A DNA stretch of 64,000 nucleotides from Erythrobacter longus (GCF_000715015.1 NZ_JMIW01000001.1:1116001-1180000); one strand, 5' to 3'. Positions 35,622-45,617 are shown, numbered from the stretch's first letter. The notes: generated by a model not told the origin, from the letters alone. A program made the numbers and translations.

Positions 35622-37358
35622 ATGATCCATTACCTTGCGTTCGCCTCCTCCCTGCTCTGCATACTTGCAGCAGGATTGTTGGCCGCATCGCCTGCTCAGG
35701 CCAGTGATCCTGATTGGGAGGCGCTCGACCGATTGATCGATAGTCATCAACAACGCAGCGAACCGGGTATCAGCGTCGCGGTATCGGTCGGTGGACAGCT
35801 GGTTTATGAACGCTGGGCGGGTCAGGCGGACCTTGAGCGCGGCGTACCCATTGGTGCGGATACGCGGTTCCACATCGGCTCAATTAGCAAGCAATTCACG
35901 GCATTCGCGATCATGCTGCTGGCTCAGGAAGGCAAGCTCTCGCTCGATCAGGATGTGCGCGACTTTATCCCTGAGTTGGAAAAGCGCTCCGCGCCTGTGA
36001 CGATCCGGCATTTGCTGAACCACACCAGCGGACTGCGCGAAGAGAACGGCCTGCTACTACTGATCGGGCAAACAGAAGCGACGCCGACCACGGCAGATCA
36101 AGCGCTCGATCTGTTTGTTCGTCAGCGTGGAGGCAATTTCAACGCCGGAGAACGTCAGGAATATAGCAACACTGGGTATCAATTGCTCGCTGAAGTGACC
36201 GCCCGAGTATCAGGCCAACCCTTTGACGAGTTCATGCAATCCCGGGTTTTTGGGCCGCTCGGTATGACGCACAGTTTCGTGCGCTCAGATCCCCGTCAGA
36301 TCATAGACAATGTCGCAGTGAGCTATGACCCAGCGGGGGCTGGCTTTGCCAACGCACCTCTTTTGTCGGCCACATATGGCTCGACCGGCATCGTTTCCCA
36401 TCCGCGCGATCTGCTGCGCTGGGCACATGCTTTGAATTCTGGCGAGATTGGCGGGTCCGATGTGAGCGGCGCAGTCGCCGCGATGGCATCTCGCTCTACT
36501 CTTCCCGGTGGTCGCCGATTAATCGCCACCAACGGCCAAGAATATCGTAATTTTCGCGGGCTCGACACATGGTCGCATGGCGGGAGTACAGGTGGCTTCA
36601 GAAGCTTCCTTCTGCGTGTGACTGACGAGCAGCCAGATAAACAGGTCGCCATCGCGGTGATTGGCAACCGTAGCGATTTCCTGAAAGCGGCCTTTGCTTT
36701 CGATGTGGCCGAGATCGTGCTCGCGGATAGGCTGGAGGCCGAGGAGATAGCAGAATTTGTCCCTGAGACAGGTAAGCAACTTGACCGATATGTCGGCGAT
36801 TACCGCCTGTTTGCCGGGGTTGTTTTCTCGCTGCGCCGCGACGGTGACGCGCTGACCTTTGCGACATTCGGCGAAGAGGGGACGCCGTTGCCGCAGATTG
36901 GCAAAGGGGTGTTCATGCTCAACCCATCGAGGGACTTGCGGCTGGAATTTCACGACTTTTCTAAGTGGCCATCAGGAGCTGAGCGTGCGACTGAAATGCG
37001 GTGGCAGGTGAGCGAAGATGGCTACATCCCCGCACCGCGCCTCGCAATGCAGCCAGTACCGCACGAATCGCTCAACACAGATGAACTGGTCGGCACCTAT
37101 TACAGCGACACTCTGCAACAGACGCTCACACTATACGCTCAGGACGGAAAACTTTGGCTGCGCACTGGCGATGCCAAACACATCCCATTTACTAGGTATC
37201 AACGTGACACTTTCCGGCCTGATGCGGAAACAGGGTTCCAGCGATTGAGATTTATGCGAGATGGGAGCGAGGCAGTCGAGGGCCTGCTTGTGTCAGCACC
37301 TTTGGCCAACGATATTGAATATCGGAGAATTGGCGGGAACAGTGTTACCAGACCGTGA
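35622..37358 (+). CDS. Exported serine hydrolase of the class C beta-lactamase/DD-peptidase fold
   Basis: A 578-residue protein with a signal peptide (cleavage near SPAQA). The serine beta-lactamase-like domain (about 30-380) has the SxxK motif S87-I-S-K90, the YSN motif at 181-183 and HGG at about 319-321 as the KTG-box equivalent. A further 190-residue C-terminal beta domain (DUF3471-like) follows. Known members hydrolyse D-amino-acid peptides, esters or lactams. The substrate cannot be told here. It follows the AraC membrane regulator and may be controlled by it. The ATG has AAGGG upstream. After it, about 500 bases lack an intact gene. Confidence 0.88.
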   Translation: MIHYLAFASSLLCILAAGLLAASPAQASDPDWEALDRLIDSHQQRSEPGISVAVSVGGQLVYERWAGQADLERGVPIGADTRFHIGSISKQFTAFAIMLLAQEGKLSLDQDVRDFIPELEKRSAPVTIRHLLNHTSGLREENGLLLLIGQTEATPTTADQALDLFVRQRGGNFNAGERQEYSNTGYQLLAEVTARVSGQPFDEFMQSRVFGPLGMTHSFVRSDPRQIIDNVAVSYDPAGAGFANAPLLSATYGSTGIVSHPRDLLRWAHALNSGEIGGSDVSGAVAAMASRSTLPGGRRLIATNGQEYRNFRGLDTWSHGGSTGGFRSFLLRVTDEQPDKQVAIAVIGNRSDFLKAAFAFDVAEIVLADRLEAEEIAEFVPETGKQLDRYVGDYRLFAGVVFSLRRDGDALTFATFGEEGTPLPQIGKGVFMLNPSRDLRLEFHDFSKWPSGAERATEMRWQVSEDGYIPAPRLAMQPVPHESLNTDELVGTYYSDTLQQTLTLYAQDGKLWLRTGDAKHIPFTRYQRDTFRPDAETGFQRLRFMRDGSEAVEGLLVSAPLANDIEYRRIGGNSVTRP

Positions 37359-37442
37359 AGCCGCCAAGGTCGATGGTGATCGCAAATTGACCTAGTCACA
37401 CCGATGCCGCGGTAAGACACTGTCACAACAAATGCACCCGAT

Positions 37443-37700
37443 CTAAGATTGAAGGAGTGCTAGCATAGCTCCGGCAACCTTTGCCCGATCAACTATGTCG
37501 GCAATTCGGTCGTTAGCTGAAAGGCAGCTTTTCGTATCGCGCTATTTCAAACCGGACATTCTGCAATCGGCCCAATTCATGCCGCAGAGTGCTAGCTGCA
37601 ATTTCTCCTGCTAAATCCGCAACTCGACGATGATCATATGCTGAAATTGGCAGGTGTAGCCCAGTCTTGTCGCTTTATCCGTCGGCTTCGGAGAGATCAT
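37443..37700 (-). pseudogene. Decayed small gene of unknown family, two frameshifts
   Basis: Read on the minus strand, three short open segments line up end to end in different frames. They are an ATG at 37700 with about eight codons, a 53-codon segment at 37674-37513 (including AYDHRRVADLAGEIAAS), and a final segment down to the TAG at 37443 (RIADIVDRAKVAGAMLALLQ). Together they would give a helical protein of about 85-90 residues. The segments look coding (balanced, amphipathic helices), but I do not recognise the family. It lies next to the tRNA-Ser 3' end, a common place for island remnants. The rest of the 37359-37859 gap shows no other gene. Confidence 0.4.
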
Positions 37701-37859
37701 TACGCGGATTGGTGAGTGCGCCGCGCGCCGGCCCCAAGGTAAATCCTCCACGAATCCCGGCGCAACGGCGCCTGCAGAGTCAAGCGCCACCCCTTTCGAG
37801 GAGCGGTTATGGTAACCTTTGGGAAGATCGCTAAATTACCTAAATATATCAGCGCAAAA

Positions 37860-37950
37860 TGGCGGAGACGGTGGGATTCGAACCCACGATACGGGGTTAC
37901 CGTATACACACTTTCCAGGCGTGCGCCTTCGACCACTCGGCCACGTCTCC
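37860..37950 (-). tRNA. tRNA-Ser (anticodon GGA)
   Basis: A class II tRNA on the minus strand. The acceptor stem GGAGACG (from 37950) pairs with CGTCTCC. The D arm is GGCCGAGTGG. The anticodon loop CTGGAAA gives GGA. A long variable arm (TACGG/CCGTA) and the T arm GGTTCGAATCC follow. The discriminator is G, and CCA is encoded in the genome at 37862-37860. It reads UCC and UCU codons. Confidence 0.97.
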
Positions 37951-38003
37951 GTTGGGAAAGCCCCCTAAACGCAGCGGGCTTGAGGTGCAAGCGCTGTAAT
38001 GTC

Positions 38004-39125
38004 ATGAAAGTCCCGATGAAACACACTCTTGCCCCAGCCGCCGCTTTGATCGCTCTTGCATCGCCCGTTTTTGCACCGCTTTCAGCGCAAGAAGAGGCAG
38101 CAACTGCCCCTTCCCCCAATGAGATCGTGGACGCCGCGCCGGATAGCGAATGGGTCGCGATACCGGCTGAAGATTTGCTGGTGATGACGCTGGCTCCTGA
38201 TCGTGACGGGAAGAGCCGCGAAGTCGTGATCCAGTTGATGCCAGCACCCTTTAGCCAAGGCTGGGTGGAGAACATCCGCACTCTCGCTCGCGCCAAATGG
38301 TATGACGGGATTTCCGTCAACCGCGTGCAGGACAATTACGTCGTCCAATGGGGCGATCCGGGACATGATAATCCTGAGGGTGATGATGTGGAGACCAAGC
38401 CTCTGCCTGACGGGCTGAATGTGATGGGGGAGGATGATTATGTTGTCGACGCCACCACATTAGGGGCATTGGCTGACGAGAAGCGACGTAATAGCCCTAG
38501 AGATGCCAGCGGGCGATATCTTCCGCTTTACGAGGAACGCGAACGCATCGCCGCCATTTCGATCGAATCCACAAAGACAGCATCTGCCCCTCAGGGTTGG
38601 CACCAAAGGGATTCATATACTGCCTTTGTCGAAATGTTCGAAGGGTGGCCAATAGGTACTGACAACTACGAACAGCCTCTCTCGTTCGCACCCATCCACT
38701 GCTACGGCATGGTTGGCGTTGGCCGGAACTACTCCCCCGACACAGGCTCCGGCGCGGAACTCTACACCGTCATCGGCCATGCGCCTCGGCACCTTGATCG
38801 CAATATTGCGCTCGCAGGCAGGATTATCAGCGGGATGGAGCATCTCTCCTCCCTTCCGCGTGGTTCAGGCGTCTTGGGTTTCTACACCGAGGAAGAGGCC
38901 GACAAGCGCACTCCGATCCTTTCGATCCGCGTTGCCTCCGACCTTCCCGAAGCCGAGCGCCCCGCATTCGAGTATCTCTCGACCGAGACCGAAACCTTCG
39001 CCCGCTATGCCGAGGCACGCGCCAATCGCCGCGATCCGTTCTTCATCGTGCCAGCAGGGGGCGCTGATATCTGCAATATGCCAGTGCCCGTTCGCCCCGT
39101 TTCAAACACCGTTAGCAATGAGTGA
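38004..39125 (+). CDS. Exported peptidyl-prolyl isomerase, cyclophilin type
   Basis: A 373-residue protein with a signal peptide (cleavage near APLSAQ). The frame is open into the tRNA, so the first plausible starts are the ATGs at 38004 and 38016. The cyclophilin domain is split by an insertion: REVVIQLMPAPFSQGWVENI, ARAKWYDGISVNRVQDNYVVQWGDP, then further on YGMVGVGR and IGHAPRHLDRNIALAGRIISGME. Such periplasmic isomerases assist folding of envelope proteins. Its last bases overlap the start of the DUF1905 gene, so the two are probably co-expressed. Confidence 0.88.
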   Translation: MKVPMKHTLAPAAALIALASPVFAPLSAQEEAATAPSPNEIVDAAPDSEWVAIPAEDLLVMTLAPDRDGKSREVVIQLMPAPFSQGWVENIRTLARAKWYDGISVNRVQDNYVVQWGDPGHDNPEGDDVETKPLPDGLNVMGEDDYVVDATTLGALADEKRRNSPRDASGRYLPLYEERERIAAISIESTKTASAPQGWHQRDSYTAFVEMFEGWPIGTDNYEQPLSFAPIHCYGMVGVGRNYSPDTGSGAELYTVIGHAPRHLDRNIALAGRIISGMEHLSSLPRGSGVLGFYTEEEADKRTPILSIRVASDLPEAERPAFEYLSTETETFARYAEARANRRDPFFIVPAGGADICNMPVPVRPVSNTVSNE

Positions 39126-39435
39126 CACCATCACCGCCACCCTTCCCTTGCGCCGCTGGCAGGGGGGGAAGGCGACGTATCACCTTGTGAGTTTTACCGG
39201 TGATGAGGCAGAGGCGCTTGCAGGGCACGCCTTGCTGCAAAAATTGGAGTTTGGAAGGCAGCGCGGCTTTGGTTCGGTCAAGGTTACAGCGGCCATTGGC
39301 GACACGACATGGAAAACATCCGTCTTTCCCCAAGACAAGCAAACGACATGGATATTGCTGGTCAGCAAGAAAGTGATGAAGGCGCAAAACCTTGCCCCCG
39401 GTGACCAAATCGCAGTGAGCGTGTCGCCGGTCTAA
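39118..39435 (+). CDS. DUF1905-domain protein
   Basis: A 105-residue protein whose whole length fits the small beta-barrel DUF1905 domain (ATLPLRRWQGGKATYHLVSF, RQRGFGSVKVTAAIGDTTWKTSVFP, APGDQIAVSVSPV). The function of the family is unknown. The ATG at 39118 overlaps the preceding isomerase gene by 8 bases, indicating coupled translation. It is convergent with the chemoreceptor gene 10 bases away. Confidence 0.85.
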   Translation: MSDTITATLPLRRWQGGKATYHLVSFTGDEAEALAGHALLQKLEFGRQRGFGSVKVTAAIGDTTWKTSVFPQDKQTTWILLVSKKVMKAQNLAPGDQIAVSVSPV

Positions 39436-39445
39436 CTGGGCAGCT

Positions 39446-41278
39446 TTAGGCAGCCTGATTGTCTGCTTCTAGCTCACGCGCAGAACGGCGCACATCGGCA
39501 ATAAACTTACCTGCTTTGTCGCGCAGATCATTTGCGTGATTGCCAAGCGCATTGGCGCTTGCCACCACATCGCTAGCCGCAACGCCGGTTTCCTCGCTCG
39601 CCTCGCGAAGGGCAAGAAGGCGTTCACTCACCTGACGCGACCCTTCGGCAACCGTGTCGATATTGCGCGCAAGTTCTTCGCCCGAAACGGACTGTTGATC
39701 AACAGCGGTCGCGATCACAACGGCGACTTTTTCAAGCTCGCCAATCTGGTGATAAATCGAGTTAAGGTCACGGGCGCTAGACCGCGTGGAATCCTGCATT
39801 GATGTGATCTTTTCAGCCACGGAGCTTGTCGCAGCCGATGTTTGCATCGCGAGCTCTTTCACTTCGCTTGCCACCACAGCAAAGCCGCGCCCCGCCTCGC
39901 CGCCTCGTGCCGCCTCAATCGATGCGTTCAAAGCGAGCAGATTGGTGCGCTGGGCGATGGTTTGGATAAGCCCTGCGATCTCGCCGATTTCTTCGGCCGC
40001 GCCTGACAAATCATCCATGCGGGTATTGGCGCTTGCTACAAGGCTTGTCGCATCGCGCGCAAGGGTCGCCGAAGCGGTCGCTTGCTGGCTAATCTCGTGG
40101 ATTGAAAGCGCAAATTCATCCGTCGCAGCAGCGGCCGCTGTCACATTGGTTGAAGCATTTTTCATCGCCGCGCTGGCATCATCTGCCTGATCATTTGACC
40201 CTTCTGCGACTTCGACCATGTGCGATGATGTGGCTTTCAACTGCTCTGCCGCCGCAGAGACCGAGGTGATGAGCTCGCCGACTGACACCTCGAAGCCGTT
40301 CGCCAGATTTTCGAGAAGCAGGCCCTTTTCACGCTTCAGCTCGCGCATTTCCTCAGCCAGCATCTTTTGCCGCCTGAGTTGATCTTCAATCTCGTTGGCG
40401 CGCTTTTCGCTCAGTTCGCTAAATTCCAATGAGGAACGCCGAAGCACTTCCAGAGCCCGCGCCATACCGCCAATTTCATCGCTGCATTCGCGGCTGGGAA
40501 TTTCAACAGAAGGGTCGCCGGAAACGATCTTTTTCATCGCGCGGGTAAGCCCGGTGATCTTTCCAGACACGTTTGCAGCGATATAGCGCGCCCCGAAAAT
40601 TGAGAGGATGACGCACACCGTACTTACGAGGGCGAGAGCAAGCAGAAAGGCTGAAATGTCTGCAAATAGCGAGGAGGTGCTTTCCTTGAGCCGCCCTTTC
40701 AGAAACGAAGTGAATGCCTGCAGCTGCGTTCTTGTTTCCACCACAGCGCCGCGGATTTGGGCCAATTGCTGAGGTTCTGTGCCCGATCCACCAATCTTAC
40801 GATCCAAGGCACTGACGTCGTCGCGAAGGTCCATGTACGTGTCGGCATAGTCATCCGGAAGCCATCCTCCGGATGCCACCATCGGTTCATCAAGCAAGCC
40901 AGATGCTCGGACTATCGCTTCGTGAGACTGAGAATGCGCCGCATCACGCTCTGCTTGCGACTGCGCGTTTTGTGCGACCTCAAGAGCTTCGCTTGCCTCG
41001 TATAATGCGACTACCGCATTGTTGCTGCGCGCTTCTACAGCGTTAGAGATCGAATGGTCTTTGCCAGATTGCGTGAAAAACCATGCAGCCATCAAAACGA
41101 TGCAGACCAGACAAGCCAGAACGACCGTATTGCCAAGGACACCTATCCTGAGCTTTTGTTCAACCGACCACCGATCAAGCCATTTGGCGCTGCGCTCAAC
41201 ACCGTCGTGATTTGGTGCGCTGGTCTCCAAAGGGTTCGAAGACAGGTCAGGCTCAAAATTATGTTCCAGCGAGGTCAC
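39446..41278 (-). CDS. Methyl-accepting chemotaxis protein
   Basis: A 610-residue chemoreceptor. It has a cytoplasmic N-tail, a membrane helix at about 47-68, a periplasmic helical sensor to about 200, a second helix at 206-232, a HAMP domain to about 290, and a signalling coiled coil. The hairpin tip is intact ([28 protein letters not shown]), so it can contact CheA and CheW. Its ligand is unknown. No other chemotaxis or flagellar gene lies in the window, so it relies on a distant cluster. A 117-bp gap separates it from the VOC gene upstream. Confidence 0.92.
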   Translation of the reverse strand: MTSLEHNFEPDLSSNPLETSAPNHDGVERSAKWLDRWSVEQKLRIGVLGNTVVLACLVCIVLMAAWFFTQSGKDHSISNAVEARSNNAVVALYEASEALEVAQNAQSQAERDAAHSQSHEAIVRASGLLDEPMVASGGWLPDDYADTYMDLRDDVSALDRKIGGSGTEPQQLAQIRGAVVETRTQLQAFTSFLKGRLKESTSSLFADISAFLLALALVSTVCVILSIFGARYIAANVSGKITGLTRAMKKIVSGDPSVEIPSRECSDEIGGMARALEVLRRSSLEFSELSEKRANEIEDQLRRQKMLAEEMRELKREKGLLLENLANGFEVSVGELITSVSAAAEQLKATSSHMVEVAEGSNDQADDASAAMKNASTNVTAAAAATDEFALSIHEISQQATASATLARDATSLVASANTRMDDLSGAAEEIGEIAGLIQTIAQRTNLLALNASIEAARGGEAGRGFAVVASEVKELAMQTSAATSSVAEKITSMQDSTRSSARDLNSIYHQIGELEKVAVVIATAVDQQSVSGEELARNIDTVAEGSRQVSERLLALREASEETGVAASDVVASANALGNHANDLRDKAGKFIADVRRSARELEADNQAA

Positions 41279-41395
41279 AGCCCCATTTCCCCTTTTATGC
41301 GACAGTCCGCGACCAGACCGACACTTCTTGAGGGGGTTTACGCAGAAGGCCTTAAGGTATCGTAAACCGATATTTAACCATGAAGGCGAGCATGG

Positions 41396-41755
41396 TCAGG
41401 TCTTTTGCATTATCTCGATACGATTGCCGAACGGATCATTGGTGAAAAACCGGCAATAGCCGATGATTGGCTTGTCAATCGCAATGGGATAGCCAGCTGC
41501 GGCCAAGCGCGTCTCGATATGATCGAGATCATCAACCAGCAGTGCCGGGTGCGCCTTTGACGCTGGCTGGAAGTTGGGATCAACTCCGATGTGCAAGTTA
41601 AGTGAGCCTGCCTCAAACCAACACCCTTTGCGAGAGAGGTTGGCGGGCTTTGCGACCTCGCGCATGCCGAGCAAATCGCCGTAAAACGCCCTAGCCTTGT
41701 CTTCACCGCTCTCGGGTATGGCCAATTGAATGTGATCAAGGCCGATGATGGCCAT
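41396..41755 (-). CDS. VOC-superfamily (glyoxalase-fold) protein
   Basis: A 119-residue protein with two beta-alpha-beta-beta-beta modules: DHIQLAIPESGEDKARAFYGDLLGM in the first half and LDHIETRLAAAGYPI, FFTNDPFGNRIEIMQ in the second. The metal positions His (DHIQL) and Glu (RIEI) are present. It may be a small dioxygenase- or lyase-like enzyme or a binding protein. The substrate is unknown. The ATG overlaps the rel stop by one base (TAATG), so it is translated with rel. Confidence 0.87.
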   Translation of the reverse strand: MAIIGLDHIQLAIPESGEDKARAFYGDLLGMREVAKPANLSRKGCWFEAGSLNLHIGVDPNFQPASKAHPALLVDDLDHIETRLAAAGYPIAIDKPIIGYCRFFTNDPFGNRIEIMQKT

Positions 41756-43845
41756 TAAATCCTGTCCGCTTGAGCCACCGCATCGCTTGCGCGAAGGGCG
41801 GAAAGGATCCGCGACAAGTGCGCCACATCGTTGACCTCAGCGTCAATCTCGTAAGTGGCAAACGGCAGGTCGAAATGGGTCTGGGTCAGGCTCGTCACAT
41901 TGATCTTATGCTGGGCAAAAACACCGGCCATTTCTGCCAAGGTGCCGGGACGATCATAGATCGTGATTGCAAAGCGCCCCACTGCCCCGTGCGAACGTTT
42001 GCCCCAATTGAGGTCCAGCCAATCGCTATCGACACCATCGGCCAGTTCGAGGCAATCAATCGTGTGGACGATTACTCGTTCACCTTTGCGCCTTAGACCA
42101 ACAATTCGGTCACCTGGCACCGGGTGACAACATTCGGCCAACTCAAAGCCAACGCCCGGTGTCAGACCGCGGATGGAAATCTGACGGTCGCGCGATGACC
42201 ACTCTTCTTCTTCATCGAATTCCGAGGTGCAGCCCGGAACAAGCGCTTCCATCACTTCGCGGTCGCTGATCTTGCCTGCACCGATCGCAAACATCAGATC
42301 ATCGGGCTCTTCCATATCCAGCCGCTCAACCGCGACCCGAATTGCCTTCTTGCCGATTTTCGCAGGCACCCGCGCTGCGATTTGGTCAAACAGCTTGGAG
42401 CCGATTTCCGCTACCTCTTCACGTTCTTTAAGTCGAACCGCCCGCCTGATCGCAGCGCGCGCTTTACCGGTCACGACAAAGCCAAGCCAAGACAATTGCG
42501 GGCCTGCATCACCGCCTTTGATGATCTCGATCACATCGCCGTTGTTAAGCTGGGTGCGAAGCGGCATGTGCCGCCCGTTGATCTTTACCCCGACCGTTGC
42601 CAGCCCCAAATCGGTGTGTACGGCAAAGGCGAAGTCAACCGCCGTTGCGCCTTTGGGCAATTGGAACAGCGCGCCTTTGGGAGTGAAAGCGAAGATGCGA
42701 TCCTGATAAATCGCAAGCCGCGTGTGCTCCAGCAGCTCTTCTGCATCATGGCTTGCATCAACGATTTCGATCAAATCGCGCAGCCAGCCAACCTGTCCGT
42801 CGGCTTTATCATGCTGTTTGTAGGCCCAGTGCGCTGCAAGCCCGAATTCGTTGCGGTCGTGCATTTCTCGGGTGCGGACTTGCACCTCTACCCGCATTGA
42901 ATTTTCATACATGAGGCTGGTGTGGAGGGAGCGGTAGCCGTTGGTTTTGGGCGTTGAGATGTAGTCTTTGAATTTACCCGGCAAAAACTGCCATGTCGTA
43001 TGCAAGACCCCCATCGCAGCATAACAATCCGCAACCGTTTCAGTGATGACCCTAAAGGCCATAATATCGGTAACCTGCTCAAAGCTCACATGACGCTCTG
43101 ACATCTTTTGCCAGATCGAATAGGGGTGCTTTTCGCGGCCCGTGACCTCAACCGAAAGCCCCGCTTCGGCCAGGACCTGCTTGATCTTCAATGCAATTGC
43201 ATCGACCTCGCTGCTATCCTCGCCCCGCAAAGCTTCGAGCCGGTGCGTGATCGTCGCATAGGCTTCAGGCTCAAGTTGCTCAAAAGCAAGCGCCTGCATC
43301 TCGCGCATATATTCGTACATGCCCACCCGTTCTGCAAGCGGGGCATAGATATCCATTGTCTCACGCGCGATACGCTGGCGCTTCTCTGGCTTCTTGATGA
43401 AGTGGAGCGTGCGCATATTGTGCAATCGGTCAGCGAGCTTGACCAACAGAACGCGAATATCCTCAGACATCGCAAGCAGGAATTTGCGCAAGTTCTCAGC
43501 CGCCCGCTCATTTTCGGGCATGGTTTCGATTTTGGAAAGCTTCGTCACCCCATCGACAAGGCGCGCAACCTCTTTACCAAAGTTGGCTTCGATGTCCTCA
43601 ATCGTGACCAGAGTGTCTTCGACCGTATCATGCAGCAGCGCGGTCATGATCGTTTCTTGATCAAGCTGCAAATCGGTCATTAAGCCTGCAACTTCAATCG
43701 GGTGCGAGAAATAGGGATCGCCGCTCGCGCGCTTTTGGCTCCCGTGTTTTTGCACCGTATAGACATACGCGCGGTTAAGCGCCGCCTCATCGGCGTCAGG
43801 GTCATATCCAAGGACCCGTTCCACAAGTTCATACTGGCGCAGCAT
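41755..43845 (-). CDS. Bifunctional (p)ppGpp synthetase/hydrolase
   Basis: A 696-residue Rel/SpoT protein. The HD hydrolase domain (about 25-150, ALLHDTVEDT, ADRLHNMRT) breaks down ppGpp. The synthetase domain (about 230-350, FRVITETVADCYAAMGVLH, KFKDYISTPKTNGYRSLHT) makes it. TGS (FTPKGALFQLPKGATAVDFAF), a helical and zinc-finger-like region, and a C-terminal ACT domain follow. Both active sites look intact, in line with alphaproteobacteria having one bifunctional enzyme for the stringent response. The VOC gene is coupled behind it. Confidence 0.95.
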   Translation of the reverse strand: MLRQYELVERVLGYDPDADEAALNRAYVYTVQKHGSQKRASGDPYFSHPIEVAGLMTDLQLDQETIMTALLHDTVEDTLVTIEDIEANFGKEVARLVDGVTKLSKIETMPENERAAENLRKFLLAMSEDIRVLLVKLADRLHNMRTLHFIKKPEKRQRIARETMDIYAPLAERVGMYEYMREMQALAFEQLEPEAYATITHRLEALRGEDSSEVDAIALKIKQVLAEAGLSVEVTGREKHPYSIWQKMSERHVSFEQVTDIMAFRVITETVADCYAAMGVLHTTWQFLPGKFKDYISTPKTNGYRSLHTSLMYENSMRVEVQVRTREMHDRNEFGLAAHWAYKQHDKADGQVGWLRDLIEIVDASHDAEELLEHTRLAIYQDRIFAFTPKGALFQLPKGATAVDFAFAVHTDLGLATVGVKINGRHMPLRTQLNNGDVIEIIKGGDAGPQLSWLGFVVTGKARAAIRRAVRLKEREEVAEIGSKLFDQIAARVPAKIGKKAIRVAVERLDMEEPDDLMFAIGAGKISDREVMEALVPGCTSEFDEEEEWSSRDRQISIRGLTPGVGFELAECCHPVPGDRIVGLRRKGERVIVHTIDCLELADGVDSDWLDLNWGKRSHGAVGRFAITIYDRPGTLAEMAGVFAQHKINVTSLTQTHFDLPFATYEIDAEVNDVAHLSRILSALRASDAVAQADRI

Positions 43846-43931
43846 TGACAGTAATGTGCGTGTCTAAACCAGAAGCTGCAAGCCTAAAACAGATGTCCGA
43901 GAGCGAAATCCGTTGTCACGGTATCTCAGCC

Positions 43932-44789
43932 TCAGCTCCATTCAGCCCGTGGCGGAAGACTCATCAAGATCGCATCGATATTGCCGCCTGTCTTAAGGCC
44001 AAAGATTGTGCCCCGGTCATAGACCAGATTGAATTCGGCATAACGCCCGCGATATTCAAGCTGCTGCGTCACATCCGCGTCGGTGAAATTGCTTTCCATC
44101 CGTTTGCGCACAAGCTTTGGATAGATGTCGAGAAACGCCTTGCCCACGTCCTGTGTGAACGCAAAATTGCGATCAAAGCTGGGGTCATCGTCGCATGCAA
44201 GATGGTCATAGAAAATCCCGCCAACGCCGCGATGCATTTCGCGGTGAGGGATATAGAAATACTCATCCGCCCACTTTTTATATTTCTCATAATACGTCGG
44301 GTTATGTGCCATGCAGGCGGCCCGCATTGCGGCGTGAAACTCTTGCGTATCCTCTTCATACGGGATCGGCGGATTAAGATCGGCCCCTCCCCCGAACCAT
44401 GCCGATTGCGTGGTCAGGAAACGCGTGTTCATGTGAACTGCTGGCACGTGAGGATTGTGCATATGGGCAACCAGACTGATGCCCGTGGCGGTAAACTCGG
44501 GGTGCTCGGCGCTAGCGCCATTCACCTGATCGGCGAATTGTTCGGAAAAGCTTCCCCGCACGGTTGAAACATTGACCCCGACCTTCTCAAAAACCTTGCC
44601 CTTCATCAGGCCCTGAACGCCGCCGCCGGGGTCTTCATTGCCCTCTTCCTCGCGGTTCCACGGGGTGTATTGAAAGCTCGCATCAGAGCCAGCTTCGCGC
44701 TCAATGCTTTCAAAAGCAGCGCAAATCTGGTCACGCAGGCTCTCAAACCATTCTTTTGCGCGTCCTGTATGGCCGGCCCAATCACTCAT
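43932..44789 (-). CDS. hemF: Oxygen-dependent coproporphyrinogen III oxidase
   Basis: A 285-residue HemF. The ATG at 44789 with GAGGGA upstream is chosen over open frame to 44867. Family signatures are visible: GGGVQGLMKG, GVNVSTVRGSF, HMHNPHVPAVHMNTRF, WFGGGADLNPPIPYEEDT, FYIPHREMHRGVGGIFYDHL, and YAEFNLVYDRGTIFGLKTGGN. It decarboxylates two propionates of coproporphyrinogen III with O2, giving protoporphyrinogen IX for heme, and for bacteriochlorophyll if the strain has it. It needs oxygen, so it points to an aerobic life. It is divergent from pdeM. Confidence 0.96.
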   Translation of the reverse strand: MSDWAGHTGRAKEWFESLRDQICAAFESIEREAGSDASFQYTPWNREEEGNEDPGGGVQGLMKGKVFEKVGVNVSTVRGSFSEQFADQVNGASAEHPEFTATGISLVAHMHNPHVPAVHMNTRFLTTQSAWFGGGADLNPPIPYEEDTQEFHAAMRAACMAHNPTYYEKYKKWADEYFYIPHREMHRGVGGIFYDHLACDDDPSFDRNFAFTQDVGKAFLDIYPKLVRKRMESNFTDADVTQQLEYRGRYAEFNLVYDRGTIFGLKTGGNIDAILMSLPPRAEWS

Positions 44790-44894
44790 AAGTATCCCTC
44801 GTCCAATATCCGACTTCGCATTTGCCCTATGACAACAAAGGTGTCCACCCGCTTTGACACTTGTCAAATGGCCTGATGCAAGTCAGAAGGCACC

Positions 44895-45614
44895 ATGGTT
44901 CCCGTTTCGTTCCCATCTGATTCTGCCCCGCTTGAATTTGCGGGCGAGGAGATGGTGCTGACCAAGTCGCACGCGCTCTATTGGCCGCGCGAACGCACGC
45001 TTCTTGTCGCCGACCTGCACCTCGAAAAGGGCAGCTGGTACGCGCAGACCGGGCAGATGCTCCCGCCCTATGACAGCCGCGCAACGCTGGAGCGCTTGGC
45101 TGACACGATCAAGGCGACGGATGCCAAGCGGATCATCACCTTGGGTGACAATTTCCACGATGATGAAGGCACCAACCGGCTCGATCCTTATGCAAGCGGG
45201 ATGCTCGAAGCGTTGATCCGCAGCGTTGACTGGGTGTGGGTGACGGGCAATCACGATGAGCAGATGGCTCGGACGTTCGGTGCTGAGAGCTTTAGCGAGC
45301 TTGAGCTCTCCGGCGTCATCCTGCGCCACGAAGCGCGCCCGGGCGAGACAAGGCCAGAGCTATCGGGGCACTACCACCCCAAGATGCGCCTGAAGGTGAG
45401 AAACCGCCATATCGCAAGGCCCTGCGCCGTGGTAAGCCGCGCGCCGGATGGCCCTGACCGCATGATCGCGCCCGCCTTCGGATCCTACACCGGGGGAATG
45501 GATGCAGGCGCGCCCGAGATCCTGAAAGCGCTAAGCCCCGCACGCGAAATCGACGCCATCCTGCCCGCAAAGGGTAAATTGGTCACATTCCCGCTTTATC
45601 GCGAGGCGGCTTGA
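44895..45614 (+). CDS. pdeM: Ligase-associated DNA damage response endonuclease PdeM
   Basis: A 239-residue metallophosphoesterase. The metal motifs are all present: VADLHLEKG, LGDNFHDD, TGNHDE and GHYHPK. Length and sequence fit the PdeM family (also called LdrM-like or ligase-associated), which is thought to work with an exonuclease, a helicase and a ligase in DNA repair. Those partners are not adjacent here. The last 60 bases of the gene are repeated at 46091-46151 downstream of the next gene. The stop overlaps the next ATG by one base. Confidence 0.9.
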   Translation: MVPVSFPSDSAPLEFAGEEMVLTKSHALYWPRERTLLVADLHLEKGSWYAQTGQMLPPYDSRATLERLADTIKATDAKRIITLGDNFHDDEGTNRLDPYASGMLEALIRSVDWVWVTGNHDEQMARTFGAESFSELELSGVILRHEARPGETRPELSGHYHPKMRLKVRNRHIARPCAVVSRAPDGPDRMIAPAFGSYTGGMDAGAPEILKALSPAREIDAILPAKGKLVTFPLYREAA

Positions 45615-45617
45615 TGG
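45556..45617 (+). repeat. Direct repeat copy 1 (pdeM 3' end)
   Basis: These 62 bases at the end of pdeM recur with few differences at 46091-46151. The shared core includes GGTCACATTCCCGCTTTATC. The pair flanks the small membrane gene at 45614. Confidence 0.85.

Noticed and set aside
37860..37950. An attachment-site duplicate of the tRNA-Ser 3' end elsewhere in the window
   Set aside because: No second copy of the tRNA 3' segment was found in the accessory patches at 23655-26152 or 33520-34404.
37700..38335. A 211-codon minus-strand frame across the tRNA-Ser
   Set aside because: It runs through the tRNA and into the isomerase signal region. Its length is accidental.
43845..44567. A 240-codon plus-strand frame opposite hemF
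   Set aside because: It is a shadow of a clear HemF protein and has no recognisable domain or ribosome site.
43932..44789. hemF as a sign of a photosynthesis gene cluster
   Set aside because: No bch, crt or puf genes are nearby, and HemF serves heme synthesis in any aerobe.
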